Shown here piece after piece: positions 49,603-60,567 of a stretch of 64,000 nucleotides of DNA. Numbering within the stretch: position 1 is the stretch's first letter; each line of letters begins with the position of its first letter. Made by a program: the position numbers and the translations under genes. The DNA lies in contig NZ_KB903256.1 of the NCBI RefSeq assembly GCF_000379685.1, forward strand, positions 62,001-126,000. The letters are read 5' to 3'. Origin of the DNA: Catelliglobosispora koreensis DSM 44566 (GTDB lineage: Bacteria > Actinomycetota > Actinomycetes > Mycobacteriales > Micromonosporaceae). The notes below the pieces were generated by a model. The model ran no database searches. It was not told where the DNA came from and saw only the letters and a list, made by a program, of their open reading frames with translations.

Positions 49603-51019
49603 GGAAGTGGCCCAGCTCAACGTTTTCCAGCACACCGAGCGCGTCGGGCACGAGCACCGCCGCCGAGTAGTAGGCGCTGACCAGATAATTGATGATCGCC
49701 TGCTCATTGATTCCCATGAACCGCACGGACAGGCCAGGCTCGTACTCATCGGGCAGTCCTGTTTGTTGCAGCCCAACGACTCCCTGGTCGTCCTCCCCCA
49801 CGCGCATCGCGATGATCGAGGTCGTCTGGGCCTCGCTCACAAGAAGCTTCGAGCACGGCAGCAGCGGCACGCCCCGCCACGACGGCACATGGTGACCGGC
49901 GTAGTCAATCATCGGCGGCAGGACACCACGTTTGGTGCACTCGCGGCCGAACGCGGCGATGGCTTTCGGATGCGCCAGCAAGACATGCGTGCTGCGCCGG
50001 CGGCTAAGCAACTCGTCCATGTCGTCGGGCGTCGGCGGGCCGGTGCGGGTGTGGATGCGCTGCTTGAGATCCGCGTTGTGCAGCAAGCCAAACTCGCGGT
50101 TGTTAATCATCTCGTACTCTTGCCGCTCCCGCAGCGCCTCGACGGTCAGCCGCAGTTGTTGTTCGATCTGGTTCATCGGGTGGTTGTAGAGGTCGGCCAC
50201 GCGCGTGTGCACCCGCAGCACGGTTTGCGCGACGCTAAGCTCATACTCCCTTGGCGAGAGTTCATAGTCGACAAAAGTGCCTGGCAGGGCGACTTCCCCG
50301 GCATGCCCCGAAGCCAGCGCGATCTCCGCTTCCCCATGCTTATTTTGCTTGGGTACCCGGTGAGCCCGCACCCGGCTCAAATGCTCGCCCAGGCTTTCCG
50401 CGTTGCCCGCCACCTCCAGCAGGGCCGCCCGCGTGAGCGTCAGCACGATGCACTTCGTGGCCGCGCGCACGCTGTAGTCCCACGTCTGCCCGTCCTCGAC
50501 GAGAATCCGTTCGCCGAAGAAGTTTCCGTCGGCGAGCACGCCGAGCACGGCCTCGTTGCCGAACCGGCTGATGCCTATCTTGTCGGCCTTGCCGTGTGCC
50601 AGGAGATAGAGCTTGTCTGCTTCCTGCCCAGCGGTCGCGATTGTTTCACCAGCGGCGAATTCGGTTTGGGTGAACCTTTGTGCCAGGGCTTCGAGCGCAT
50701 CCATATCGTCGAAGCCACGCAGCTGCGGTAGTTCGCACAGTTCCGGTGCGACAACCCGGACCTGTGCCCCGACATTGGTAAAGCTCACCAGCCCGTCGCC
50801 AACCGCATAGCTGAGGCGGCGGTTGACCCGGTAGGTCCCGCCTGTGACCTGCACCCACGGAAGCACCCGCAACAACCACCGGTTGGTGATCTCCTGCATT
50901 TGCGGGACGGTCTTCGTCGTCGTCGCCAGATTCTTGGCGGCGGCGGTGCTGAGGCTCAGCGATTTGGACTCAGCGTCCTCACGCTCCAGTTCAGCTTCGG
51001 TGTTCTGGGTGATGGTCAT
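49595..51019 (-). CDS. eshA: Family 2B encapsulin shell protein with cNMP-binding domain (EshA type)
   Basis: 474 residues from ATG 51019 (an in-frame start at 51064 adds 15). The N-terminal arm ([20 protein letters not shown]) and [20 protein letters not shown] match the family 2B, HK97-fold shell. A Crp-type cyclic-nucleotide domain is inserted at about 95-215 ([27 protein letters not shown]), and the rest resumes the HK97 fold ([39 protein letters not shown]). EshA homologues in Streptomyces neighbour 2-methylisoborneol synthase genes. Here the neighbours are a prenyl synthase and geosmin synthase. The shell should assemble in the cytoplasm. Confidence 0.92.
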   Translation of the reverse strand: MTITQNTEAELEREDAESKSLSLSTAAAKNLATTTKTVPQMQEITNRWLLRVLPWVQVTGGTYRVNRRLSYAVGDGLVSFTNVGAQVRVVAPELCELPQLRGFDDMDALEALAQRFTQTEFAAGETIATAGQEADKLYLLAHGKADKIGISRFGNEAVLGVLADGNFFGERILVEDGQTWDYSVRAATKCIVLTLTRAALLEVAGNAESLGEHLSRVRAHRVPKQNKHGEAEIALASGHAGEVALPGTFVDYELSPREYELSVAQTVLRVHTRVADLYNHPMNQIEQQLRLTVEALRERQEYEMINNREFGLLHNADLKQRIHTRTGPPTPDDMDELLSRRRSTHVLLAHPKAIAAFGRECTKRGVLPPMIDYAGHHVPSWRGVPLLPCSKLLVSEAQTTSIIAMRVGEDDQGVVGLQQTGLPDEYEPGLSVRFMGINEQAIINYLVSAYYSAAVLVPDALGVLENVELGHFHD

Positions 51020-51044
51020 GATGCACCGTCCAATCTCGATGTAG

Positions 51045-51065
51045 CAAATCGGGTGATTTGTCACC
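51045..51065. promoter_or_regulatory. Overlapping inverted repeats between encapsulin and geosmin synthase
   Basis: CAAATC-gggt-GATTTG (51045-51060) and GGTGA-tttg-TCACC (51052-51065) overlap in the 131-bp divergent gap. They lie in the encapsulin leader, 26-46 bp from its ATG, and 86-106 bp from the geosmin synthase ATG at 51151. Two alternative dyads suggest one or two regulators shared by both directions. No regulator gene is adjacent. Confidence 0.55.
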
Positions 51066-51144
51066 GCTGCGGCTCATGAGATCAGCAAGAATTAAGGCGC
51101 GCCAAGCAAATCCACCCCTGGGCATGATCGCCCTAGCTTTATGA

Positions 51145-53767
<2,623 letters not shown>

Positions 53768-53823
53768 AGCGTCCTCCTAGAAGCCATATCGGCACGGTAC
53801 CCCGCAGAACGCCTGAACAATCC

Positions 53824-54204
53824 TCAAACAGCCGAGATAGGCTGTCCCGGCGCGAACGGCCACTCCTCATAGGCACGGCAGCGGCCGTCTTCGGCGAAGC
53901 TCATCACCCACAGGTCGCGAAACTCGTGCCGGACCGGCTCGCCATACCAGACCTCGACGCGGGCCACCGCCATGTCACCGTCGACAGCGATCACCTCGTG
54001 CGTCATCCGGAACACTTCGCCCGGCCCGTCGCGCGTCTCCTCCCACATGACGGCGATCTCTTTAAGCCCGTGGTGTGGCTCGAGATAGGGCCCCTGCGAG
54101 TAAACCGCGTCTTCGGTGAAGATCTCCGCTAACGCGTCTGTCCCCTCCGCCCGCCACGCCCGTTCGTAAGCGTCAATCCAAGCCGATACCTGTTGCCGCT
54201 TCAT
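53824..54204 (-). CDS. SnoaL-like (NTF2 fold) protein
   Basis: 126 residues. VSAWIDAYERAWRAEGTDALAEIFTEDAVY is the classic SnoaL-like start, followed by the HHGLKEIAVMWEETRDG and beta-sheet part. The NTF2 fold holds small hydrophobic ligands; many members are of unknown activity. It lies 14 bp downstream of the ferredoxin-reductase-like gene on the same strand and may be co-transcribed. Confidence 0.85.
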   Translation of the reverse strand: MKRQQVSAWIDAYERAWRAEGTDALAEIFTEDAVYSQGPYLEPHHGLKEIAVMWEETRDGPGEVFRMTHEVIAVDGDMAVARVEVWYGEPVRHEFRDLWVMSFAEDGRCRAYEEWPFAPGQPISAV

Positions 54205-54218
54205 ACACGCGACCCTAC

Positions 54219-55430
54219 CTAGGCGGAACCCGCTTCGCGCAAAGACAACAGAGCCACCTCAGGATTGGCCAGATCGGCGGCCGAGACGGTCAGGCCACGG
54301 GCCGAGGCGGCGATGAGCGCGCGGATGTCGTCTTGGACGTCCCAGACGTTGACGTTCATGCCCGCCACGACCCGGCCTTCCTTGAGCCAGAACGCGATGA
54401 ACTCACGTGCCTCGGCCGAGCCCCGGAACACGACTTCCTCGTAGCCGTCGCCAGTCCAGCCGGAGTATTCCATCCCGGCGTCGTATTGATCTGAATAGAA
54501 GTAGGGAATCCAGTCGTAGGCGACGTCTTGGCCGAGCAGGGAACGGGCCACCAGCTGTCCGCTCTGGCGGGCGTTTTCCCAGTGCTCCACGCGGATACGC
54601 GTACCCAATAAAGGGTGTTCCCAATTGGCGATATCACCGCAGGCGAAAATGTCTGGGTCTGAGGTGACCAGCGATGAGGAGACAACGACGCCGTTGTCGA
54701 CCGCCAGCCCCGCGTCTGAGGCGAGTTCGGTGTTCGGCTGGATGCCGACACCAACGACGATGACACCGGCCGGGATGATCGTGCCATCGTCGAGCGTGAT
54801 GGCGTTCTCACCAGAACCCGCGACCGACCGTCCGAAGTGGAACGTCACGCCATGTGAGGTGTGCAGGTCGCGGTAGATCGTGGCGACCTCGTCACCGAGC
54901 ACCTTGCGCAGGGGCAGCGAGTCCATCTCGATCACGGTCACCTGGCATCCGTGTGAGCGCGCGGCCGCGGCGACCTCTAGCCCGATCCACCCCGCCCCGA
55001 TGACGGCCACATGCGCGCCGAGCTGCAGCGCCGCCTTCAGCCGCTGGCTGTCGCGCACATCGCGCAGATAGAAGACGTTGCCGGCCAGATCGAGCCGCCT
55101 GGGCCGGGCACCGGTCGCGAGCAGGAGCTTGGAGTAGCCGATCTGGGCGCCATCGTCAACGGTCACCGTCTTGCCAGCCGGATCGATGGCGGTCACGGTC
55201 GTGCTCAGCCGCAGCTCGATATCCTGGTCCTGATACCACTGGGCCGGATGAACGAAAACCGAGTCAAGCTCGTCGCTGCCGAGAAGGTATCCCTTGGACA
55301 GTGGCGGCCGCTCGTAAGGAAGATCCGGTTCGGACCCGATCATCACGATCGGCCCAGTGAACCCCTCGGAGCGAAGCGTTTCGGCCGCGTTCACGCCTGC
55401 CAGGGAAGCGCCAGCTATCACAATGGTCAT
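54219..55430 (-). CDS. Rhodocoxin/ferredoxin-reductase-like NAD(P)H oxidoreductase
   Basis: 403 residues. Two dinucleotide-binding motifs (GASLAGVNAAETL at about 7, GAGWIGLEVAAAARSHG at about 144), the LPYERPPLSK signature of the oxygenase-coupled ferredoxin reductase family and the C-terminal GDI motif (IFACGDIANWEH) are present. It would transfer electrons from NADH to a [2Fe-2S] ferredoxin that feeds a P450 or dioxygenase; neither is encoded nearby. Partner in a likely transcript: the SnoaL-like gene. Confidence 0.9.
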   Translation of the reverse strand: MTIVIAGASLAGVNAAETLRSEGFTGPIVMIGSEPDLPYERPPLSKGYLLGSDELDSVFVHPAQWYQDQDIELRLSTTVTAIDPAGKTVTVDDGAQIGYSKLLLATGARPRRLDLAGNVFYLRDVRDSQRLKAALQLGAHVAVIGAGWIGLEVAAAARSHGCQVTVIEMDSLPLRKVLGDEVATIYRDLHTSHGVTFHFGRSVAGSGENAITLDDGTIIPAGVIVVGVGIQPNTELASDAGLAVDNGVVVSSSLVTSDPDIFACGDIANWEHPLLGTRIRVEHWENARQSGQLVARSLLGQDVAYDWIPYFYSDQYDAGMEYSGWTGDGYEEVVFRGSAEAREFIAFWLKEGRVVAGMNVNVWDVQDDIRALIAASARGLTVSAADLANPEVALLSLREAGSA

Positions 55431-55490
55431 AGTGCCTATTCTGCTCCGCGCACCAACTGTTCGCGCACAGGAAGCTCGGCCTTTTCCTGA

Positions 55491-56780
55491 TCAGGCGGCA
55501 AACCCCCGCATAGCGGCATCGACGGCGACCGACTCCATCTCGCGCAGCAAGGCCTCTGTGTCAGCGCGTGGCAGATAGGCGGTGTCGGTCACGACGCTGA
55601 CCACTGTCGTGTCAGGAACGTCCTCGATCTGAACGAAAAGGCGAGCCGACGGGTCGTCGCGCCCGCCGGACCACTCGAAAGCGGTGTGGGGCAACGCTTC
55701 CCGGATCTGCTCCGGCAACGGCGCGCGTCCAGCGGGCCGGTGCATGACCCGGCGGTCGTTGAAGAACGAGTCCGGGTCGCGGCCCTCAGCCACTTTGCGC
55801 GCGGCGACGGGATCGCAGTAGGCGTGCTTATAAGCCCTCATGGCGGAGCGTTCGGTGCGGCGCAGCGCTTCAGGAAACGGGACGCCACCAACGTCGAGCA
55901 CACAGATCCCCGGCTGCGTCAGCGGGCAGACGACATCGGCGAGTCCGGGCCGGAACCTGTTGCTTACCACCGGCCGCAGCACCACGCTTGACTGTCCGGT
56001 CACGCGAGCTATCGCCATCGCGTAGGCGGTCAGCATGACCGGCGCTGGCTCGGACCCGGTGTGCGCGCAGATCGCTTGAATCGCTCCATACAAGGCGAGC
56101 GAGTGCAGGCTGCCTTCCCAGATCCGCGGCTGGGCCGGCCTGCCAAGCGCCTGTGGAAACGGCTCCGGCATCGTGTCCAGAGTGGACTCAAGATATCTGA
56201 GCGCGGCTTCGTTTTGCCGTTGCCCGGCCGCTGACTGCTGCCAGTGCGCTTGGGCGAGCGGGTCCATCCCCGTGATCGGGGCCGTCTCGCGCGCCGCGAC
56301 CTCAGTCATCATGATGCGCGCGCTGAACCCGTCCATGGCCAGGTGATGCATGATGACGACCATGTGCGTGAGCACGCCGCGACGCTGGATCACCGCCATG
56401 CGGACCGGCCAGTCCACACCGTAGTCAAAAGGCGTTTCGCGATAGCGGGCCTCGGTCTCCTGCGCCGCTTGCTCGGCGTCGTCGGCGTTGACGATCTCGA
56501 GCACGATCTCGCCTTCGGCCGCGACAACTTGACGGACCGTCCCGTCGGGCAGGAAACGCAAGCGGGTGCGCATCACGGCGTACCGGCTCATGAGGTAGCG
56601 AAGTTCATCGGCGATGTCCTCGACCGTGGTTCCCGGCGGCAGCGCCTTGATCCCGCCGACGGGCATGGCATGGCCATACCGCGTCATCGAGGTCCACATT
56701 TCCTGCTGGCCCCAGGAGAGGGGGCCTTCGCCCGCGCCTTCTCCGCTGAAAGCGACGGCGGCTCCGCTGAGCAGCGCCAT
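55491..56780 (-). CDS. Stand-alone condensation-like protein with intact HHxxxDG
   Basis: 429 residues. LSWGQQEMWTSMTRY opens the condensation fold and MHHLAMDGFS contains the complete HHxxxDG motif (about residue 140), so acyl transfer is feasible. RPVVSNRFRPGLADVVCPLTQ matches the conserved core strand that is also in its paralogue at 14588. No NRPS module, carrier protein or adenylation domain is encoded within the window, so the substrate is unknown. It may esterify or amidate a free acyl group, as some free-standing condensation enzymes do. Confidence 0.82.
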   Translation of the reverse strand: MALLSGAAVAFSGEGAGEGPLSWGQQEMWTSMTRYGHAMPVGGIKALPPGTTVEDIADELRYLMSRYAVMRTRLRFLPDGTVRQVVAAEGEIVLEIVNADDAEQAAQETEARYRETPFDYGVDWPVRMAVIQRRGVLTHMVVIMHHLAMDGFSARIMMTEVAARETAPITGMDPLAQAHWQQSAAGQRQNEAALRYLESTLDTMPEPFPQALGRPAQPRIWEGSLHSLALYGAIQAICAHTGSEPAPVMLTAYAMAIARVTGQSSVVLRPVVSNRFRPGLADVVCPLTQPGICVLDVGGVPFPEALRRTERSAMRAYKHAYCDPVAARKVAEGRDPDSFFNDRRVMHRPAGRAPLPEQIREALPHTAFEWSGGRDDPSARLFVQIEDVPDTTVVSVVTDTAYLPRADTEALLREMESVAVDAAMRGFAA

Positions 56781-56831
56781 GCCGACATGGTAGGGGCAGG
56801 CGAAGATCTGGCGTTACGTAGCATGGCCGTT

Positions 56832-57212
56832 ATGACATTGAGCAAGCCTGAGATCGACTTCCCCGAGGGCCAGCCGCCGGCCGAACTGCAAATCACTGAC
56901 CTCACCGTCGGTGACGGCGACGAGGCCAAGGCCGGCGACCACGTGGTCGTGCACTACGTGGGTGTGGCCTTCTCCACCGGTGAAGAGTTCGACGCGTCGT
57001 GGAACCGCAACTCACCGTTCCAGTTCCCGCTCGGCGCTGGCCGGGTCATCGGTGGCTGGGACCAGGGCGTCGCGGGGATGCGCGTGGGCGGCCGCCGCAA
57101 GCTGGTCATCCCGCCGCACCTGGGCTATGGCGCCCGCGGTGCGGGAGCCGCCATCAAGCCGAATGAGACCCTGATCTTCGTGGTTGACCTTCTGCAAGTC
57201 ATCCCACGCTAA
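56832..57212 (+). CDS. FKBP-type peptidyl-prolyl isomerase
   Basis: 126 residues from ATG 56832 (56823 possible). VVVHYVGVAFSTGEEFDASW, VIGGWDQGVAGMRVGGRRKL and IPPHLGYGARGAG are the FKBP strands, with the conserved Tyr, Trp, Ile and aromatic pocket residues. It is cytoplasmic and assists proline isomerisation in folding. TACGTA (56815-56820) is the nearest -10-like box. A further in-frame stretch upstream is antisense to the condensation gene and not real. Confidence 0.92.
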   Translation: MTLSKPEIDFPEGQPPAELQITDLTVGDGDEAKAGDHVVVHYVGVAFSTGEEFDASWNRNSPFQFPLGAGRVIGGWDQGVAGMRVGGRRKLVIPPHLGYGARGAGAAIKPNETLIFVVDLLQVIPR

Positions 57213-57249
57213 TGACAAAGCCGCTCTGGCGCGGCGATAGGGTGAGGTC

Positions 57250-58278
57250 ATGGCGTATGTCGCTAATCCGCAACGTTATGACCGCATGACCTATCGCCGC
57301 ACCGGGCGCAGCGGGCTGAAACTGCCCGCGATCTCGCTTGGCCTCTGGCACAACTTCGGCAATGACCGGCCGTGGGAAACCCAGCAGGCGATCATGCGGC
57401 GAGCCTTCGACCTTGGCATCACCCATTTCGACCTGGCCAACAACTACGGCCCGCCTTACGGTTCGGCGGAAGAGAACTTCGGGCGCATGATGGCCACCGA
57501 TCTCAAGCCGTACCGCGATGAACTGGTCATCGCGAGCAAGGCCGGCTACGACATGTGGCCCGGGCCCTACGGCGAGTGGGGATCGCGTAAATACCTCACC
57601 GCTTCCCTCGATCAGTCGTTGCGCCGCATGGGACTGGACTATGTGGACATCTTCTACTCGCACCGCTTCGACCCGGACACTCCGCTTGAGGAGACGATGG
57701 GAGCCCTCGACGCCGCTGTCAGGGCTGGAAAAGCGCTCTACGTAGGCATTTCTTCGTACTCGTCAGCGAAAAGCCGGGAAGCCGCCGCGATTTTGCGTCA
57801 GCTCGGCACTCCCCTGCTCATCCACCAGCCGTCGTATTCGATGATTAACAGGTGGATCGAAGCTGACCACTTGCTCGACACGCTGGAGGAAATCGGCGCC
57901 GGCTGCATCGCTTTCTCGCCGCTCGCGCAGGGCCTGCTTACCGATAGATACCTCCAGGGTGTACCAGAGGACTCGCGCATCAAGACCGGTGGTGCCCTGA
58001 GCGAATCTCAGCTGACCGCCAGCAACATGGCCAAAGTAAAGGCGCTCAACGGCATCGCCAGCAGCCGTGGGCAGTCACTCGCGCAACTGGCGCTGGCTTG
58101 GGCACTGCGCGATGAGCGCATGACGAGTCTCGTGATTGGAGCTTCGAGCGTTGCCCAGCTGGAGACGAACGTCGCCGCGCTGGACAACCTCGAGTTCACC
58201 AACGACGAGCTGGCCGAGATCGAGAAGTACGCGACCGAGGGCGACATCAACCTCTGGGCGAACTCGTCAGCTGAATAG
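57250..58278 (+). CDS. Aldo/keto reductase (YghZ/MgrA type)
   Basis: 342 residues. FDLANNYGPPYG carries Asp and Tyr of the tetrad, IASKAGYDMWPGPYGEWGSRK the Lys and YSHRFDPDTP the His. The GPYGEWGSRKY insertion and PETQQ start are typical of the YghZ group (methylglyoxal or glyceraldehyde-3-phosphate reduction). TAGGGT lies 6 nt before the ATG (leaderless). It converges on the rhodanese gene with only 3 bp between stops. Confidence 0.9.
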   Translation: MAYVANPQRYDRMTYRRTGRSGLKLPAISLGLWHNFGNDRPWETQQAIMRRAFDLGITHFDLANNYGPPYGSAEENFGRMMATDLKPYRDELVIASKAGYDMWPGPYGEWGSRKYLTASLDQSLRRMGLDYVDIFYSHRFDPDTPLEETMGALDAAVRAGKALYVGISSYSSAKSREAAAILRQLGTPLLIHQPSYSMINRWIEADHLLDTLEEIGAGCIAFSPLAQGLLTDRYLQGVPEDSRIKTGGALSESQLTASNMAKVKALNGIASSRGQSLAQLALAWALRDERMTSLVIGASSVAQLETNVAALDNLEFTNDELAEIEKYATEGDINLWANSSAE

Positions 58279-58281
58279 GCT

Positions 58282-58728
58282 TCAGCAGAACAAGCCGAGA
58301 TCGGTGATGGCAGGCTGTGCCACGCGGGCGTCCAAGGGGCGCTTACCTTCGGTCTGCCATCCCTCTCGGACCCAATATTCAAAGCCACCGATCATCTCTT
58401 TGACCTGGCGCCCGAGCGCGGCGATCTTCATCGCCCCTTTGGTCGAGCCGTTGCACGCCGGCCCCCAGCAGTAGGTGACGAGCAGCTTGTCCTCGGGAAA
58501 CTCGGCTAGCCACTCAGCGGTGATCCCGGTCTCGGGCACGTTCACAGCGCCGGGCAGGTGCGACTTGGTGTAGTGGCCCTTGGCCCGGGTGTCGATGAGC
58601 ACGAAGTCAACCTCGCCGGCCTTCATGGCATAGGCCACGTCAGCGGGGTCGACCTCGAAAGACAGCTTCCCCACGAAGTGCTTGTAGGCGTCGATGGCTG
58701 GCGCGGCGGGGATTTCCGTAAGACTCAT
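58282..58728 (-). CDS. Rhodanese domain protein
   Basis: 148 residues from ATG 58728. ADVAYAMKAGEVDFVLIDTR and HLPGAVNVPE are the rhodanese blocks, and LLVTYCWGPACNGS holds the active-site cysteine loop. It would transfer sulfane sulfur or act as a thiosulfate-type sensor. It is divergent, across 71 bp, from the DJ-1/PfpI-AraC gene, which may regulate it. A longer in-frame start at 58896 is antisense and rejected. Confidence 0.88.
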   Translation of the reverse strand: MSLTEIPAAPAIDAYKHFVGKLSFEVDPADVAYAMKAGEVDFVLIDTRAKGHYTKSHLPGAVNVPETGITAEWLAEFPEDKLLVTYCWGPACNGSTKGAMKIAALGRQVKEMIGGFEYWVREGWQTEGKRPLDARVAQPAITDLGLFC

Positions 58729-58799
58729 GCTGTTCAGTTTGGCCGGGTCCCTTCGCGGGCGACACTGGCGCGCACGACTTCTATCGTTAAGATTGCGCC

Positions 58800-59753
58800 A
58801 TGCTGATCTCGAAGCCGCACCGCGTGGCCGTGCTCGCCTACGAAGGCATGGCACCGTTCGAATTCGGTGTGGTGGTTGAGGTTTTCGGCTTGCCACGACC
58901 AGAGCTGGACGTGCCGTCGTGGTACACCCTCGATGTCTGCTCGGAAACGCCGGGCAAGCCGATGGCCGCGATGGGCGGGTTCAGCTTGACCGCCGCTCAC
59001 GGACTTGATGTGCTCGCGGCGGCTGACACAGTGATCATCCCGGGTGCTCCCGTGCAGGGTTCGCCGTCGCCGTCGCTCGTGTCTGCCCTGCGGTCAGTGC
59101 GAGGGCGGCTGGTCTCGATCTGTTCCGGGGCGTTCAGTCTCGCCGGAGCCGGGCTGCTCGATGGGCGCAAAGTCACTACACACTGGCGTTACGCGGCACT
59201 GCTCGCTTCGCGATACCCGGCCGTCCAGGTCGACCCAACCGTCCTCTATGTCGCCGACGGCGATGTCGTCACGGGCGCCGGAAGTGCTGCCGGCATTGAT
59301 GTTTGCCTGCACCTCGTGCGCAGTGACCACGGTGCCCGCATCGCGAATATCGTCGCCAGGCGGATGGTGATCCCGCCACACCGCGAGGGCGGCCAAGCCC
59401 AGTTCATCGAAACCCCTGTCGTAGCACCGGATTCCGGCGACCCGATCGGCGAGAGCATGCGGTGGGCACGCCAGCGGCTGGCCTCCCCGCTCACCTTGAC
59501 GGACATGGCGAAAGCGGCGCACATGGCCCCGCGCACCTATCAGCGCCGCTTCACCGCCCGCCTCGGGGTGCCGCCGATCCGCTGGCTCATCTCACAGCGC
59601 ATCGCGGCCAGTCTCCCGATGCTTGAGTCCCCTGAGCTTCCCGTGGAACGGATCGCGACCGCGGTCGGCTTCGAATCTCCCGTGACTTACCGTCATCACT
59701 TCACCCGCGCCATGCGCACTTCTCCTTCCGGCTATCGACGCGCTTTCAGCTGA
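58800..59753 (+). CDS. AraC regulator with N-terminal DJ-1/PfpI domain (FtrA/GlxA type)
   Basis: 317 residues. HRVAVLAYEGMAPFEFGVVV and the elbow RLVSICSGAFSLAGAGLLDG form a GATase-1-like (DJ-1/PfpI) domain; two AraC helix-turn-helix units follow (TDMAKAAHMAPRTYQRRFTA, ATAVGFESPVTYRHHFTRAM). The Cys in CSGAF sits where DJ-1 proteins have a reactive Cys, so it could be redox-sensing. The gene opens with TAAGAT 6 nt before ATG (leaderless). A candidate target is the divergent rhodanese. Confidence 0.9.
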   Translation: MLISKPHRVAVLAYEGMAPFEFGVVVEVFGLPRPELDVPSWYTLDVCSETPGKPMAAMGGFSLTAAHGLDVLAAADTVIIPGAPVQGSPSPSLVSALRSVRGRLVSICSGAFSLAGAGLLDGRKVTTHWRYAALLASRYPAVQVDPTVLYVADGDVVTGAGSAAGIDVCLHLVRSDHGARIANIVARRMVIPPHREGGQAQFIETPVVAPDSGDPIGESMRWARQRLASPLTLTDMAKAAHMAPRTYQRRFTARLGVPPIRWLISQRIAASLPMLESPELPVERIATAVGFESPVTYRHHFTRAMRTSPSGYRRAFS

Positions 59754-59796
59754 CTTCGCCGGTTTAAGCCGTGCATGGAAAGGGAAGGGACCATGA

Positions 59797-60192
59797 GTGG
59801 AAAGCTTCCCCTTCCGGTTCAGCCGGTTCGCCGCGCGAACCCTCCCGCTTTTCGGCATCCGGCAACGCACGAGCGCGGTGGTCATCGACAATGGCGAGCT
59901 CCTCGCGAGGTTCGGGCGCGTGCGCGTCGCGACAACGCTGGACAATGTCCTCGACGCTCAGGTGACCGGTCCCTACTCCTGGCTCAAAGCCCTTGGCGTG
60001 CGCGTCTCCATGGCCGATCGGGGGCTTACCTTCGGCTCCAACAACCAGGCCGGGGTCTGCCTGCGGTTTCACCGGCCGGTCGAAGGTGTCATGAAACGCT
60101 TCGGACTGCGGCACCCGGGGCTGACCGTTACCGTCGCCGATCCAGACGCCCTTGTCAGGTGCATCGAAGCCCTGCGCCCCTCCCGCAAGTAA
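59797..60192 (+). CDS. Conserved actinobacterial hypothetical protein
   Basis: 131 residues from GTG 59797, with GGGAAGGG upstream. SRFAARTLPLFGIRQRTSAVVIDNGELLARFGRVRVAT and GPYSWLKALGVRVSMADRGLTFG form a beta-rich domain I recall from actinobacterial proteins of unknown function. No membrane segment or catalytic motif is seen. It is followed after 23 bp by a small membrane protein, possibly in the same transcript. Confidence 0.72.
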   Translation: MESFPFRFSRFAARTLPLFGIRQRTSAVVIDNGELLARFGRVRVATTLDNVLDAQVTGPYSWLKALGVRVSMADRGLTFGSNNQAGVCLRFHRPVEGVMKRFGLRHPGLTVTVADPDALVRCIEALRPSRK

Positions 60193-60215
60193 CGCCGCGG
60201 GGCTATTGTGCGCTC

Positions 60216-60515
60216 GTGGCTTCCTTCAATGTCCGGCGTGGGCTGGCCGGTTTGCTCCTCGGCCTCGGCGGGCACGCCCTCGCGTTTCTAGCCGCCTTCA
60301 TCTCCGCACGCGTCGTTGAACCGTCGGAAGGCGGCGGATTCGAAGACATCGCCGCCGTCGCCCTGACCTTCCTGACTGTCGAGGCGCTCCATGCGCTGGC
60401 GTCGGTGATCGGCGGCATCATCCTGATCGTGAAGGGCCGCCGCGAAACCGGTTATGGCCTGCTCCTCGGCTGGTTCATTGGCTTGATGGCCTACGTCATA
60501 GCCATCCGGGCGTGA
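60216..60515 (+). CDS. Small membrane protein
   Basis: 99 residues from GTG 60216, with TATTGT 6 nt before it. Three hydrophobic segments (GLLLGLGGHALAFLAAFISA, EALHALASVIGGIILIV, GLLLGWFIGLMAYVIAI). I do not recognise a family. A longer in-frame start upstream overlaps 59797 and is not used. Confidence 0.65.
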   Translation: MASFNVRRGLAGLLLGLGGHALAFLAAFISARVVEPSEGGGFEDIAAVALTFLTVEALHALASVIGGIILIVKGRRETGYGLLLGWFIGLMAYVIAIRA

Positions 60516-60519
60516 TATT

Positions 60520-60554
60520 GGGGGAGCCACAGGCATGCGTACCGTGACTCCCCC
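60520..60554. terminator. Hairpin terminator
   Basis: GGGGGAG and CTCCCCC pair across a 21-nt loop that itself can pair CA with TG next to the stem. It lies between the convergent small membrane gene and the GH9 cellulase. Confidence 0.7.
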
Positions 60555-60567
60555 GCACCCACCGCGG

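Noticed and set aside
49603-49776. 58-residue N-terminal extension of the prenyl synthase, a possible cargo-loading tail
   Set aside because: It is the shell gene read in another frame (Cys/Ser/Arg-rich) and would need initiation inside the shell coding end; the ATG at 49602 is favoured.
49499-50731. A 410-residue plus-strand frame antisense to the encapsulin and prenyl synthase genes
   Set aside because: Rich in Arg/Pro/His with no family pattern; the minus frame encodes a clear shell protein.
56244-56831. Long in-frame extension upstream of FKBP
   Set aside because: Lies wholly antisense to the condensation gene; FKBP homology starts at 56832.
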